From: Chitinophagaceae bacterium
Lineage (GTDB): Bacteria > Bacteroidota > Bacteroidia > Chitinophagales > Chitinophagaceae
Assembly (NCBI GenBank): GCA_016719015.1
Contig: JADKAZ010000002.1
Span: forward strand, 479,769-543,768
Length of the DNA stretch: 64,000 bases
Direction of reading: 5' to 3'
Positions 16,644 through 26,715 of the stretch are shown piece after piece. Within the stretch, counting starts at the first letter, position 1. Each line of letters starts with the position of its first letter. The position numbers and the translations under genes are program-made. Under the pieces are notes generated by a model. The model was not told where the DNA came from. It searched no databases and was given only the letters and a program-made list of their open reading frames with translations.

Positions 16644-18077
16644 ATGGAAAGAAAAGGAATACTTTTTTTATTGAGTTTATTTACGGTCGTTCTTTCTTAC
16701 TCCCAAAAAATAAATCCTGCCAATCCCGATTTATCCCCCGGTAATTTCAAAATGGACTCATTGCCCAATTCTGAAATTAATATTCCCATTCAGATAAACC
16801 TGAAACCAATTTATACAATGGCAGAGAAAAGTGTGGATACGCTTTTTACTTCTCCCGGCTACCCGGATGGCTGGGTGCAGGATGGGTGTGATACCCGATA
16901 TAAGTACGTTTTTCGCAGGAGCAAATTGCAGATGAAGGTCTCCGGCATGTCGATGAATCTTGGCTTTACTGGTTATTATAAAATAATCGGGTCCACCAGG
17001 GTTTGTGTCAGCGGCACTGTAATTTCCCCATGGACCCCTGCCTGCCGTTGTGGTTTTGGCAGTGAAGGCGAACGGCGGGTTAATGTTTCGTTTACCAACT
17101 CATTAAGTATTCAGCCAGATTATAAAGTAAAACTGGGGATTGTAAGAAATGAACCGCAACCGTTAGACAAATGTGAAGTTTGTTTCTGGGGACAGGATAT
17201 TACCAAACAAGTAATGAAGGGATTAATTGCTGAACTGGATGCCTCTAAAAAAGACCTGGATAAAAACTACGGAAAAGTAGATTTAAAACCCCGATTTCAG
17301 CAGGTGTGGAACCAACTGAGTAAAGTTTACAATGTAGCAGGCCTGGGTTGGTTGAAAATTAATCCACAGAAGATCCGTATCAATAATATGTTTGCCCTGA
17401 ATGATTCATTGAACATATTTCTTGGTCTTTCTGCCAAACCGGTTATCAGTTTTGAGAAACCAACAGAACAGAATACTGCTGTACCCAATATTGGCTCATT
17501 TAGCCGTAAACCAGGTTTCAGTATTTTTCTGGATGCTGTTTTGAGCTATGATTCACTAAGTACAATCATGAATGAGAACCTTGCCGGGAAAGAATTTAAT
17601 TTTAAAAAGGGGTTTATTAAAAAGAAGTTCATCATTGATGAATGCAAAATCTATGGTGGCGGCTTTGAAAAACTAATCATTAAAATAAAATTTTCCGGTA
17701 CGAATGATGGTGTTGTATATTTAGTTGGCAAACCAGTGTATGATAAAGACAAGCGGACTATTGAAGTGGCCGATATTGATTTTGATATCAAATCGAAAAA
17801 TGTGTTACTCGGTTCTGCTGACTGGCTGTTTGATAAAAAAATAACGAAAGAGATAAGCAAGAATACCCGGTTTGAGTTAGGTGCTTATATTGATACTGCA
17901 AAAACAACCATTAACCAGCAATTGAACCAGGAATGGATGAAAGGTATCCGTAGTTATGGCACCATTAAAGACATCTCGCTGATAGGCATTTTCCCGATGC
18001 AACAGCATCTGGTGATCCGAAGTAATTGCGCCGGTGATCTGTCCGTAAAAGTAGAGTCTATTAATTTTAGTCTGTGA
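16644..18077 (+). CDS. DUF4403 family protein, exported
   Basis: A 477-residue protein with a signal peptide ending near 'LSYSQK' (about residue 21). It has the DUF4403 pattern of paired beta-rich repeats: 'IPIQINLKPIYTMAEK... GWVQDGCDTRYKYVFRR' and, later, 'GFSIFLDAVLSYDSLS... GKEFNFKKGF', ending with 'KDISLIGIFP' and 'LVIRSNCAGDLSVKVE'. Such proteins resemble BPI/SMP-type lipid-binding folds and are exported; a role in the periplasm or outer membrane is an inference. A GCDTRYKY cysteine and a CRCGFG cluster may be disulphide-bonded. Its 3' end overlaps the convergent gtrA-like gene by 11 bp. Confidence 0.85.
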   Translation: MERKGILFLLSLFTVVLSYSQKINPANPDLSPGNFKMDSLPNSEINIPIQINLKPIYTMAEKSVDTLFTSPGYPDGWVQDGCDTRYKYVFRRSKLQMKVSGMSMNLGFTGYYKIIGSTRVCVSGTVISPWTPACRCGFGSEGERRVNVSFTNSLSIQPDYKVKLGIVRNEPQPLDKCEVCFWGQDITKQVMKGLIAELDASKKDLDKNYGKVDLKPRFQQVWNQLSKVYNVAGLGWLKINPQKIRINNMFALNDSLNIFLGLSAKPVISFEKPTEQNTAVPNIGSFSRKPGFSIFLDAVLSYDSLSTIMNENLAGKEFNFKKGFIKKKFIIDECKIYGGGFEKLIIKIKFSGTNDGVVYLVGKPVYDKDKRTIEVADIDFDIKSKNVLLGSADWLFDKKITKEISKNTRFELGAYIDTAKTTINQQLNQEWMKGIRSYGTIKDISLIGIFPMQQHLVIRSNCAGDLSVKVESINFSL

Positions 18078-18579
18078 TGTCCTCGTCGGGGGTTGCTTTG
18101 AACGAGAAATTGCGCTGTGCCACATAACTGAAAGCAACTACAATAGCGATGGTGAATACCTGGGCTATAACCGGGTAAATATTAAATTTCTCCACAAAAA
18201 CCTTCAGCAGAAGATAGTTTAATGCCAAATTAAAAAGACATATCATGAAATAGCGGAACAATTGTATCCGGCCTTTCATTTTTGAATCATTGAAGACTAC
18301 ATATTTTGACATAAAGAAACCAACAGGAAAAGTTATACAGAAAGAAACAATGAGTGCTGCTATGTGACCTTCAAAAGCATAAAAGTCAAACTTGAAGACC
18401 TTTTCAGCAAAAATGTATTTGTAGCTGATGTAATAGATGATAAGTCCAAGCAATGTATTACCGCCGCCAGAAGCAGCATACCGGAATGTTTGCAGGTTCA
18501 TCAGCTTCTTAAACGGCGGGTAAAAGAAGTCAATAATGGGCAATACCAGGTCTCTTGCACTATGGATGTGTTTTCGCAT
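18067..18579 (-). CDS. GtrA family membrane protein
   Basis: A GtrA-type protein of 170 residues counted from ATG 18579, which has GAGG close upstream; a TTG nine codons earlier is possible but poorer. The pattern 'FRYAASGGGNTLLGLIIYYISYKYIF' opens the first of four membrane helices, with 'ISFCITFPVGFFMSKYVVF' and 'FRYFMICLFNLALNYLLLKVFV' and a last helix before 'FSYVAQRNFSF'. Family members help flip or transfer polyprenyl-linked sugars during cell-surface glycan synthesis. It overlaps the DUF4403 gene tail to tail and diverges from argS. Confidence 0.9.
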   Translation of the reverse strand: MRKHIHSARDLVLPIIDFFYPPFKKLMNLQTFRYAASGGGNTLLGLIIYYISYKYIFAEKVFKFDFYAFEGHIAALIVSFCITFPVGFFMSKYVVFNDSKMKGRIQLFRYFMICLFNLALNYLLLKVFVEKFNIYPVIAQVFTIAIVVAFSYVAQRNFSFKATPDEDITD

Positions 18580-18677
18580 GGCCTCACAAAGTAATTGAAA
18601 CAACAACCAAATCCCAAAACTTGTCCCTGTCTTTTCGGGATTGCAATCGTAAATTCGCAGCTAAATTAACAGACAGG

Positions 18678-20456
18678 ATGAGCATCATCAGCCAGATAAA
18701 ACCACTTGTTATAAAGGCACTGAAAGATTTGTATGGGCAAGATTTTTCTGAATCTGAATTAACTATTAATACTACCAAACCGGAGTTTGATGGAGATTAT
18801 ACCCTTGTACTTTTCTCTTTTGTCAAGCAGTTAAAGAAGTCTCCCGAGCTGTTGGGTGCAGAGATTGGCGAAGCACTGGTAAAAGCCAGTCCGGATATTT
18901 TTACTGCCCATAATGTTATCAAAGGTTTTTTGAATCTTACCATTGCTGATAATTACTGGATAAACTTTCTCCAGGCAAACTATAACAATGCAACATTTGG
19001 GTCAAAGCCTGCCAACGGCCGGAAAGTAATGGTGGAATACTCCTCTCCTAATACCAACAAACCAATCCATCTTGGTCATCTCAGGAATAATTTTTTGGGC
19101 TGGAGTGTGGCGCAGATACTGAAGCAAAGTGGTTATGAAACTGTCAAGAGTTGTATTGTAAATGACCGGGGTATTCACATTTGTAAAAGTATGATAGCAT
19201 GGCAATTATTTGCCAATGGTGCTACACCGCAATCCACCAATACAAAAGGCGATCATTTTGTCGGAGAATATTATGTAAGATTCAATGATGAGTATAAAAA
19301 ACAGGTTGAAGAACTGGTAGCCGGGGGAATGAAAAAAGAAGATGCAGAGAAGGAAGCCCCCATTATGAAAGGCACACAGCAAATGCTGGTGGACTGGGAG
19401 AATGGGAAACCGGATGTAATCGAGCTTTGGAAAAAAATGAATGGGTGGGTGTATGAAGGGTTTGATGTAACCTACAAAAGAATTGGTTCCGATTTTGCCA
19501 AAACATACTACGAAAGCGAAACTTATTTGCCGGGAAAGAAATTCGTAGAAGAAGGATTAAAGCAGGGAGTATTTTTTAGAAAGGAAGATGGCAGTGTATG
19601 GATTGACCTGACGGAAGAAGGATTAGATGAAAAGTTGGTATTGCGGAAGGATGGCACTTCAGTATACATAACCCAGGATCTTGGCCTGGCACAAGAAAAG
19701 TATGAAGACTTTAAATATGACGAAAGTATTTATGTGATAGCGGATGAACAGAACTATCACATGAAAGTGCTGAAACTTATCTTAAAAAAATTAGGTAAGC
19801 CTTATGCAGATGGTATTTATCATTTGAGCTACGGCATGGTAGAGTTGCCTTCCGGCAGAATGAAAAGCCGGGAAGGAACTGTAGTTGATGCGGATGACAT
19901 GATAGATGAAATGGTGAATGTGGCAAAGAATAAAACAGAGGAGCTTGGTAAGGTGAAAGATTTTACAACCGGGGAATTAAAAGAGTTGTATGATATTATT
20001 GCCCTAGGGGCTTTGAAATTTTTCCTGTTGAGGGTTGATCCTAAGAAAAGAATGATTTTCAACCCGGAAGAGTCAATCGATTTTCATGGGTTTACCGGGC
20101 CGTTTGTGCAATACACTCATGCAAGGATTAAGTCCATACTGCGTAAGGAACAAGGTGCAAGGAACAAGGTACAAGTTGGAACGAGTCTTTTAATGCTGGA
20201 AAAAGACCTTATTATTTTATTGGAACAATACCCTGCTGTTATTGAACAGGCGGTGGTTGAACACAATCCCTCTGTGATTGCTATTTATGCTTTCACCCTG
20301 TCAAAATCATTTAATACTTTTTATACAGAGCATTCAGTTATGAATGCTGAGTCGGAAGAAAAGAAACAACTGCGGCTGCAACTTGCTACGATGACAGCGA
20401 ATGTTATTGCTTCAGGTATGGGATTGCTGGGTATCCGGGTTCCGGAAAGGATGTAA
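18678..20456 (+). CDS. argS: Arginyl-tRNA synthetase
   Basis: A 592-residue class I synthetase. I choose ATG 18678 ('MSIISQIKP') since the upstream part of the frame has no homology character and overlaps the gtrA start region. The Arg-tRNA N-domain is followed by 'VEYSSPNTNKPIHLGHLRN' with the HLGH (HIGH) motif, the class I core, then 'GMVELPSGRMKSREGTVVD' which fills the KMSKS position, and 'PFVQYTHARIKSILRK' opening the anticodon-binding domain. Just after this, residues about 490-500 are encoded by a 14-bp tandem repeat (20145-20172) of a type more usual between genes. A strong bidirectional terminator follows. Confidence 0.98.
   Translation: MSIISQIKPLVIKALKDLYGQDFSESELTINTTKPEFDGDYTLVLFSFVKQLKKSPELLGAEIGEALVKASPDIFTAHNVIKGFLNLTIADNYWINFLQANYNNATFGSKPANGRKVMVEYSSPNTNKPIHLGHLRNNFLGWSVAQILKQSGYETVKSCIVNDRGIHICKSMIAWQLFANGATPQSTNTKGDHFVGEYYVRFNDEYKKQVEELVAGGMKKEDAEKEAPIMKGTQQMLVDWENGKPDVIELWKKMNGWVYEGFDVTYKRIGSDFAKTYYESETYLPGKKFVEEGLKQGVFFRKEDGSVWIDLTEEGLDEKLVLRKDGTSVYITQDLGLAQEKYEDFKYDESIYVIADEQNYHMKVLKLILKKLGKPYADGIYHLSYGMVELPSGRMKSREGTVVDADDMIDEMVNVAKNKTEELGKVKDFTTGELKELYDIIALGALKFFLLRVDPKKRMIFNPEESIDFHGFTGPFVQYTHARIKSILRKEQGARNKVQVGTSLLMLEKDLIILLEQYPAVIEQAVVEHNPSVIAIYAFTLSKSFNTFYTEHSVMNAESEEKKQLRLQLATMTANVIASGMGLLGIRVPERM
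20145..20172 (+). repeat. 14-bp tandem repeat inside argS
   Basis: Two copies of a 14-base unit (AAGGAACAAGGTGC and the same with one change near its end, 13 of 14 identical) plus a partial third. The sequence is a mix of 'AAGG' and 'ACAAGGT' words. It keeps the reading frame and adds a Lys/Gln/Arg-rich stretch at the start of the anticodon-binding domain. Confidence 0.7.
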
Positions 20457-20480
20457 CCACTTCAACAGGAAGTATAAATA

Positions 20481-20514
20481 AAAAAGGCAAGTTTCTTTCG
20501 AGACTTGCCTTTTT
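20481..20514. terminator. Bidirectional terminator between argS and the TPR gene
   Basis: A perfect 12-bp inverted repeat (20481-20492 with 20503-20514) flanked by A5 on one side and T5 on the other. It serves both the plus-strand argS and the minus-strand TPR gene. Confidence 0.9.
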
Positions 20515-20531
20515 AGTATAGGAATTCTTTT

Positions 20532-21593
20532 TTACATACCTGCCATCATCTTCTTTTGTTTCAGGCTGGATAACGAAGGATCCATTTCAATAGCTTTATC
20601 ACATAGGGCAATACCTTTGTCTGTATTTTCTTTTCCACCTTTCTTTTGGTAAGACATACCAATCATATATAGAGCTGAGGCATTTTCTTTATCGTATTCA
20701 AGCACCCGATCCCAGTATTCTATAGCCTGGTCGAATTTTGCTTTATAATAATAAGCTTCCGCCACCATATTCAGAATGTTCATGTCACTTGGCCGCTTAA
20801 TTAATATTTCATTCAGGATTTTTACACCTTCATCGAGGTTACCTACATTCAAATAGGCAATACCAAGATTTTCTAAATAATCATTGTCTCTTTTCAGACC
20901 CTTCTCCCCTGCTTCCAGCATATATTTCAGTGCATCTTTATCTGCATTCATGGCATAACAGATAAGACCTAATTCGTATATCCAATAGCTCTCCGTGGGT
21001 TTTAGTTCGATCGCTTTTTTGAAATAAGGAATTGCCAGTTTATAATTCATCATATCTGAATAGCTGTGGGCTATCATATAGGGGATGTCGGCATTGGCAG
21101 GGTCTTCTTCAGCGGCACGGTTCAGGTACTTGATAGCGTCGCCATAATTATCCATGTCGTAATGTACCTTACCTACATAATACAAAACTTTCTCTGAAGG
21201 ATCAGCCGTTTTTAATTTATCAGCATATAAGAGTACATCCTCATTTTGCTTTAGCTGGAAAGACAAGGTCATGAGCTGTTTATAAGTAGCCGCCGATTGG
21301 TCGCCTAACTGTACTAATTTTTTAAATGACTCACGGGCCTGGCTATACTTACGAAGATCAAAATAAGCAGAAGCAAGTTCAGCCGTAATGACTTTACTGC
21401 TGGCATCGTAACGGGCAGCTTTTTCAAAATTTTTCAACGACTCCAGCCTTCGTCCATTTTGTTTTTCCAATAAACCTTTTTGTAAAAAAAAGTCAGCACT
21501 ATCAGTGCCAATATTAAGCGCAGTAACGGAGGTTTGAGAATTGGCCAACATAGTCGTCAGCACCAGGCAGGCGGATAGGATTTTGTGTAACAT
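20532..21593 (-). CDS. Exported tetratricopeptide repeat protein
   Basis: 353 residues counted from ATG 21593 ('MLHKILSACLVLTTMLANSQ'), which gives a clean signal peptide; the frame continues 14 codons upstream without signal-like sequence. The mature protein is about eight or nine TPR units (for example 'AKYLNRAAEEDPANADIPYM'-like and 'EYWDRVLEYDKENASALYMI' units near the end), i.e. a right-handed superhelix for protein contacts in the periplasm. It is 116 bp downstream of glgB on the same strand; co-transcription is possible but a role in glycogen metabolism is not supported. Ends at the shared terminator. Confidence 0.85.
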   Translation of the reverse strand: MLHKILSACLVLTTMLANSQTSVTALNIGTDSADFFLQKGLLEKQNGRRLESLKNFEKAARYDASSKVITAELASAYFDLRKYSQARESFKKLVQLGDQSAATYKQLMTLSFQLKQNEDVLLYADKLKTADPSEKVLYYVGKVHYDMDNYGDAIKYLNRAAEEDPANADIPYMIAHSYSDMMNYKLAIPYFKKAIELKPTESYWIYELGLICYAMNADKDALKYMLEAGEKGLKRDNDYLENLGIAYLNVGNLDEGVKILNEILIKRPSDMNILNMVAEAYYYKAKFDQAIEYWDRVLEYDKENASALYMIGMSYQKKGGKENTDKGIALCDKAIEMDPSLSSLKQKKMMAGM

Positions 21594-21708
21594 AGGGCTT
21601 CTTTTTGGATTGGACTTAATAGTGTTTCGCATCACTAAAGTAGATTTTGCTAATGACTAATCAAAACTTAACCAGGGACTTCTATGCTAATATCATTCCA
21701 AAATAGTA

Positions 21709-23754
21709 TTATTTCAGAATGATTCCCCCCAGGGGTGGTAAATTTACGGTAATACAGTATTTTTTTTGACCCTTATCAACTATTTCAGATCTTATCCCGG
21801 GATTAAAAACATTGCCCGTCCCCCAATATTTTTTATCATCGCTATTGAATATTTCCTGTTTATATTTTTTCCCGGATGTATAAATCTGCCAGTCGTTCCT
21901 CACCACGGGTGTCATATTCAAAATAATGAGTAAATCGTCTGCTTTCTTCTTCCCTTTTCTTTTAAAAACAATCACTGACTCCTGCCTGTGGTCTAAGTCC
22001 ACCCATTCAAAGCCATCCATAGTGAATTGATTTTGATATAATGCCGGCTCATTTTTTAACAGGTTATTCAATTCAGCTATACAATCCTTTAGTAGACGGT
22101 GACAGTCAAATTGTAACAATTCCCATTGTAATTCTGATTTATAATTCCATTCACCGGTTTGTCCAAATTCATTTCCCATAAAAAGCAGTTTGGCTCCGGG
22201 ATGTGTCCACATATAGGTATAAAGCAAACGCAGGTTGGCGAATTTCTGCCATTCATCTCCGGGAACTTTATACAGCATCGGGCTTTTGCCATGCACTACT
22301 TCATCATGGCTAAGCGGCAGCATAAAATTTTCATCATAGTAATACATCATACTAAAAGAAAATTTGTCCTGCTGAAATTGCCGGAGCAAGGGATCCACTT
22401 TAAAATAATCCAGGGTATCATGCATCCAACCCATCATCCATTTCATACCAAAGCCTAAACCATCCTGCCAGGTTGGTTTTGAAACACCCGGCCAATCTGT
22501 TGCTTCTTCGGCTATCGTTTGCACATCCGGAAAGTCCCGATAAATGGTTGCATTCAAATCTTTGATAAAAGCAATAGCTTCTAAATTTCCGTTACCACCA
22601 AACTCATTGGGTTCCCATTCTCCCTTCTTTCTTGAGTAATCTAATTTCAGCATTGAACTAACGGCATCTACCCGTATCCCATCAATATGAAACAGGTCGA
22701 ACCAATAACGGGCACTGCTGATGAGAAAAGATTTTACCTCTCCCCTTTTATAATTGAATATGTAACTGTTCCAGTCCGGATGAAACCCTTTCCGCATATC
22801 TGCATATTCATATGTATGTGTGCCATCGAACATAAACAATCCATGAGCATCATATGGAAAATGAGAAGGCACCCAATCCAGCAGAACACCTATGCCTTCC
22901 TGGTGCAAAGTGTCAATAAGCCGCATCAATCCCTGCGGATCACCAAACCTTGATGTCGCCGCAAAAAATCCGGTGCATTGATAGCCCCAGCTGCCATCAA
23001 AAGGATGTTCCATAACCGGCATGAACTCAATATGGGTAAAACCTAATTCTTTTACATATGGAACCAAACGTTCTGATAGCTGGTCATATGTATTATACGT
23101 TTCTTCATCATTGGCATCGGGCCGCTGCCAACTGGCCAGGTGAACTTCATACACACTCCAGGGCGCATCCAGTGCATTTTTCTTTTTGCGATTTTTCATC
23201 CATTGATCATCCTTCCAGTCATAGTGCATATCCCAGGTAATAGAAGCTGTGTGCGGCCGCTTTTCCCAAAAATTAGCAAAGGGGTCGCCTTTGTCAATTT
23301 TTCTTTTTGCATACCCTACAATGTGGTATTTGTATGCTTCGCCTAATTTAAAATGCGGGATAAAACCTTCCCAGATGCCGCTTTTATCCCAGCGGGGTGT
23401 TAGTTCGTATTCATGATTTTTCCAATCATTAAAATGTCCTTTTACTGAAACCGAAGTAGCATTGGGAGCCCACACACAGAAATACATGCCCCATACTTCA
23501 TTTACCTGTATGGAATGCGAACCGAATTTTTTGTACAACTGGTAATTGGTACCGGCCTGGTAATTTAATACATCCTCATCGGTGAGCAGGGAATAATTCC
23601 AGACAGGTTTGGAAGTGTCGATGAAATTCAATTCTTCATATTTCTGGCTTTCTGTTGCCGGTATTCTTTCTATTGGAGTTGGTCTTGATAAATCATTTGG
23701 GGTGCCGTTATTCTCCGACGCAATAGTCTCTGTAATTTTTTTTTTCGACGGCAT
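21709..23754 (-). CDS. glgB: 1,4-alpha-glucan branching enzyme
   Basis: A 681-residue GH13 branching enzyme. It makes alpha-1,6 branch points in glycogen in the cytoplasm. After a Lys/Thr-rich N-terminus of about 60 residues comes a CBM48 domain ('VWGMYFCVWAPNATSVSVKG'), then the barrel with 'FMPVMEHPFDGSWGYQ', the nucleophile Asp in 'GIRVDAVSSM', the acid Glu in 'IAEEATDWPG' and the third Asp in 'LSHDEVVHGK', and a C-terminal beta domain. All catalytic residues are present. It lies apart from glgA and glgC (8 kb) but in the same region; the TPR gene follows on the same strand. Confidence 0.96.
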   Translation of the reverse strand: MPSKKKITETIASENNGTPNDLSRPTPIERIPATESQKYEELNFIDTSKPVWNYSLLTDEDVLNYQAGTNYQLYKKFGSHSIQVNEVWGMYFCVWAPNATSVSVKGHFNDWKNHEYELTPRWDKSGIWEGFIPHFKLGEAYKYHIVGYAKRKIDKGDPFANFWEKRPHTASITWDMHYDWKDDQWMKNRKKKNALDAPWSVYEVHLASWQRPDANDEETYNTYDQLSERLVPYVKELGFTHIEFMPVMEHPFDGSWGYQCTGFFAATSRFGDPQGLMRLIDTLHQEGIGVLLDWVPSHFPYDAHGLFMFDGTHTYEYADMRKGFHPDWNSYIFNYKRGEVKSFLISSARYWFDLFHIDGIRVDAVSSMLKLDYSRKKGEWEPNEFGGNGNLEAIAFIKDLNATIYRDFPDVQTIAEEATDWPGVSKPTWQDGLGFGMKWMMGWMHDTLDYFKVDPLLRQFQQDKFSFSMMYYYDENFMLPLSHDEVVHGKSPMLYKVPGDEWQKFANLRLLYTYMWTHPGAKLLFMGNEFGQTGEWNYKSELQWELLQFDCHRLLKDCIAELNNLLKNEPALYQNQFTMDGFEWVDLDHRQESVIVFKRKGKKKADDLLIILNMTPVVRNDWQIYTSGKKYKQEIFNSDDKKYWGTGNVFNPGIRSEIVDKGQKKYCITVNLPPLGGIILK

Positions 23755-23940
23755 CTATAAAGAATTTTATGAATTTGGTATCTCACTCAACTTACATCTT
23801 TTTGCCGGAAAATTAACATATCTATATGTAGAAATATGAGTTGGTAATACCGGAAATCATCAGTTTTGTGCAGTTCAGATAAATGTCAACTCTGATATGT
23901 AGCCAAATTGATATTTTTAAGAACAATCCCAAAAACCAAC

Positions 23941-26715
23941 ATGCTGAAACAAGCTTTATTAACTTGCCTGTTATTCATTGCCTTTGCAGTTGCCCATTCC
24001 CAACAGGCAGTTATTATCGGAAGAATCACGGACTCCACTGAAAAGAAAGACCTGCATCTTGCTGTAGTTTCATTGCTTCGAAAATCAGATACTACCCTTG
24101 TTGCTTATACAAGAACAGAAGCCAACGGAAAATTTGTTTTACCCAAAACAGATACAGGTCAATATTTGATACTGGTTAGCTTTCCCCGTTTTGCGGATTA
24201 TATGGAAGTATACGACATAAAGGACAACGCCGATATCGGTAATGTTTTTATGACCCCGAAAAGTAAATTACTGGATGAAGTTGTTATCCGGACAGGTTCC
24301 GCCATCCGGATTAAAGGAGATACGACAGAATTTGTTGCCGATAGTTTTAACGTAAAGGAAGGTGCGACGGTAGAAGACCTACTGAAAAAACTCCCAGGAT
24401 TTACAGTTAATGCAAAAGGGGAAATAGTAGCGCAGGGAAAACGGGTCGACAAAGTGTTGGTGGATGGGGAAGAGTTTTTTGGTGATGACCCGACAATGGC
24501 CACTCAGAATATATCTGCGAAAGCGGTAGACAAAGTGCAGGTGTTTGAAACAAAAACCGAACAACAACAGTTAACCGGGATGACCACTGGCAATGAAGGG
24601 AAAACTGTGAATATCAAACTGAAAGAAGATGCAAAAAAGGGAGCTTTTGGAAAAATAATAGCCGGAACTGATTTCAATAAATATGTGGATTCCAAAATTC
24701 TTTACAATAGGTTTATAGGAAAAAAGAAATTTTCTGTATTTGGAACAAGAACAAATATAAATGCCGGTAGCCTGAGTTGGGAAGACCGCCAGAAATTAGG
24801 CATAGAAAATGATGCTGAGTATGATGAGCTAAGCGGGTATTATTTCAGTTTTGGCGGGGGTGATGATTTTAATGACTGGAACCTGAGGGGTCTTCCCGAT
24901 GCTTATTCTGCCGGAACTTTATTCAGTAATAAATGGAATGCTGATAAGAATAATGTCAATCTTTCTTACCGCTTTAATAGCCTCGGTACTACTAATGTTG
25001 GAACGACATTGACACAAAATATTCTGCCCACTGGCCTTAGTTACTCCAACAGGTACACTACAAAGAATGCACTAAACCAGCAACATGCCATAACCGCCAA
25101 ATATGAATGGAAACTGGATTCGCTGGCTTCCCTTAAAATTGTTTCAAATAACACCTATAAGAAAAGTCACACAACCGGAACAGATATCGGAGAATTTTTA
25201 AATGAGAGCAGAGACACCATCAACAGGAGTTTCAGAAATTACGACAACGCCACATTCAGGAAACAAACAGATAATCAACTTACTTACAAACAACTTTTCA
25301 AAAAGAAGAACAGGCTATGGCAAACAGTATTTCGCTATGGAGTAACTGATGATGAAAATGACGGATTAAATAATACCAATATCCGATATTTTAATAATGG
25401 GGTGTTTGATCATGCTGATACGGTAGACCAGCAAAAAATATTTGACGGACGTTCCACTACTTACGGAATTAAAAGCACATTTAGTGAACCTCTTTCTCCA
25501 GCCTGGACGCTGATTGTTGACTATGCCTATAATAAAAATAATTCCATTTCAAAGCGTAACACTTTTGAAAAAGGATTTAATGGAAAATACGAAGTGCTCG
25601 TTGCTGATTTCAGTAATAACTTTGAGTTGGATGCTTATTCCCATAGCGGCAATGCTATTTTCAGATACATTGGTAAGAAAATCAGATTGGGGTTAGGCTC
25701 TGGTATCTCCACTGTTAAATTGGGGTTGCAAAATCTTGATAACACTGCTTTCAATGAGTATAACTTTTTGAACATAACCCCGCAGGCAGGCATTAGCTAC
25801 AGTCCCCAACAACAAACCGGTATCAGCTTTAATTACAGAGGCACCACACGACAACCTACCATTAACCAGTTGCAACCAATCAGGGACAATACAGATCCAT
25901 TGGTTGAATATATTGGCAACCCGGAGCTGAAAGTTGGATTTAACCATAATTTCAATTTTAACTATAACCAGTACAAAGTGCTGAAGCAAATGTATACCTA
26001 TGCTTATTTGAGTTATAATGTCATCCAAAATGCCATTACTCAGTTTAATACTATAGATCCGGTAACAGGCAAACGAACTTATTATCCAATAAATGTGGAT
26101 GGGAATTCCAACTGGAATTTCGGCGGTAACTGGAATAAAGGCGGAGGGATGATGAAAGCTGAAGACAATAAATTAAACTATGGATTTGATATTAATGCAA
26201 ATGGTAACCGATATATCAATTTCATTAATGCCCAGAAAGCTATCACAAGGTCTTATAGTGTTAATTTAAGTGTTGACCTGGGAATAGAGAGGGAGAATAA
26301 GTTCAGTATTGAGATTAGCCCTGCTATAGGCTACAACTCTTCCAAATCATCACTATCCACCAGTGTTAACAACAACTATTTTACATATGGTGGAGAGGTA
26401 GATATAAAGATAGACTTGCCCTGGAAAATGGAATTTGTGACCAATGTAAATGCAGACCTTCGTCAACGTATTGATGCTTTTGCTTCTAACACCAACCTTG
26501 TAATCTGGAATGCCAGTATATCAAAAAATTTTATGAAGAAAGATGCCGGTAAGATCAGCTTTATCGCTAATGATATGCTGGATGATAATAAGGGGTTTAC
26601 CCGTACTATCAATAATACCTTTGTATCTGATGATCGTTTCCAGCGCATCAGTCGTTATTTTCTTTTAAAGTTTGAATGGTCTTTTAATAAAATGCCGGGA
26701 GGAGAAACAAAATGA
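23941..26715 (+). CDS. Outer membrane beta-barrel protein with carboxypeptidase-like N-domain
   Basis: 924 residues from ATG 23941; the signal peptide ends near 'AVAHSQ'. Residues about 22-110 are a CarboxypepD_reg-like domain ('IIGRITDSTEKKDLHLAVVSL... NGKFVLPKTDTGQYLI'). A TonB-plug-like domain follows ('GATVEDLLKKLPGFTVNAKGEI... KVLVDGEEFFGDDP'), then a long beta-barrel of alternating aromatic strands ending in 'FLLKFEWSFN'. This is the plug-and-barrel (PF14905-like) group, related to TonB-dependent transporters; no TonB box is obvious to me. Its stop overlaps the start of the GLPGLI gene by four bases, a coupling common in Bacteroidota. Transported or bound ligand unknown; its place among glucan genes may be chance. 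Confidence 0.9.
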   Translation: MLKQALLTCLLFIAFAVAHSQQAVIIGRITDSTEKKDLHLAVVSLLRKSDTTLVAYTRTEANGKFVLPKTDTGQYLILVSFPRFADYMEVYDIKDNADIGNVFMTPKSKLLDEVVIRTGSAIRIKGDTTEFVADSFNVKEGATVEDLLKKLPGFTVNAKGEIVAQGKRVDKVLVDGEEFFGDDPTMATQNISAKAVDKVQVFETKTEQQQLTGMTTGNEGKTVNIKLKEDAKKGAFGKIIAGTDFNKYVDSKILYNRFIGKKKFSVFGTRTNINAGSLSWEDRQKLGIENDAEYDELSGYYFSFGGGDDFNDWNLRGLPDAYSAGTLFSNKWNADKNNVNLSYRFNSLGTTNVGTTLTQNILPTGLSYSNRYTTKNALNQQHAITAKYEWKLDSLASLKIVSNNTYKKSHTTGTDIGEFLNESRDTINRSFRNYDNATFRKQTDNQLTYKQLFKKKNRLWQTVFRYGVTDDENDGLNNTNIRYFNNGVFDHADTVDQQKIFDGRSTTYGIKSTFSEPLSPAWTLIVDYAYNKNNSISKRNTFEKGFNGKYEVLVADFSNNFELDAYSHSGNAIFRYIGKKIRLGLGSGISTVKLGLQNLDNTAFNEYNFLNITPQAGISYSPQQQTGISFNYRGTTRQPTINQLQPIRDNTDPLVEYIGNPELKVGFNHNFNFNYNQYKVLKQMYTYAYLSYNVIQNAITQFNTIDPVTGKRTYYPINVDGNSNWNFGGNWNKGGGMMKAEDNKLNYGFDINANGNRYINFINAQKAITRSYSVNLSVDLGIERENKFSIEISPAIGYNSSKSSLSTSVNNNYFTYGGEVDIKIDLPWKMEFVTNVNADLRQRIDAFASNTNLVIWNASISKNFMKKDAGKISFIANDMLDDNKGFTRTINNTFVSDDRFQRISRYFLLKFEWSFNKMPGGETK

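Noticed and set aside
18555..18677. Upstream extension of argS
   Set aside because: The extra codons overlap the gtrA start and lack ArgS similarity; ATG 18678 gives the normal N-domain.
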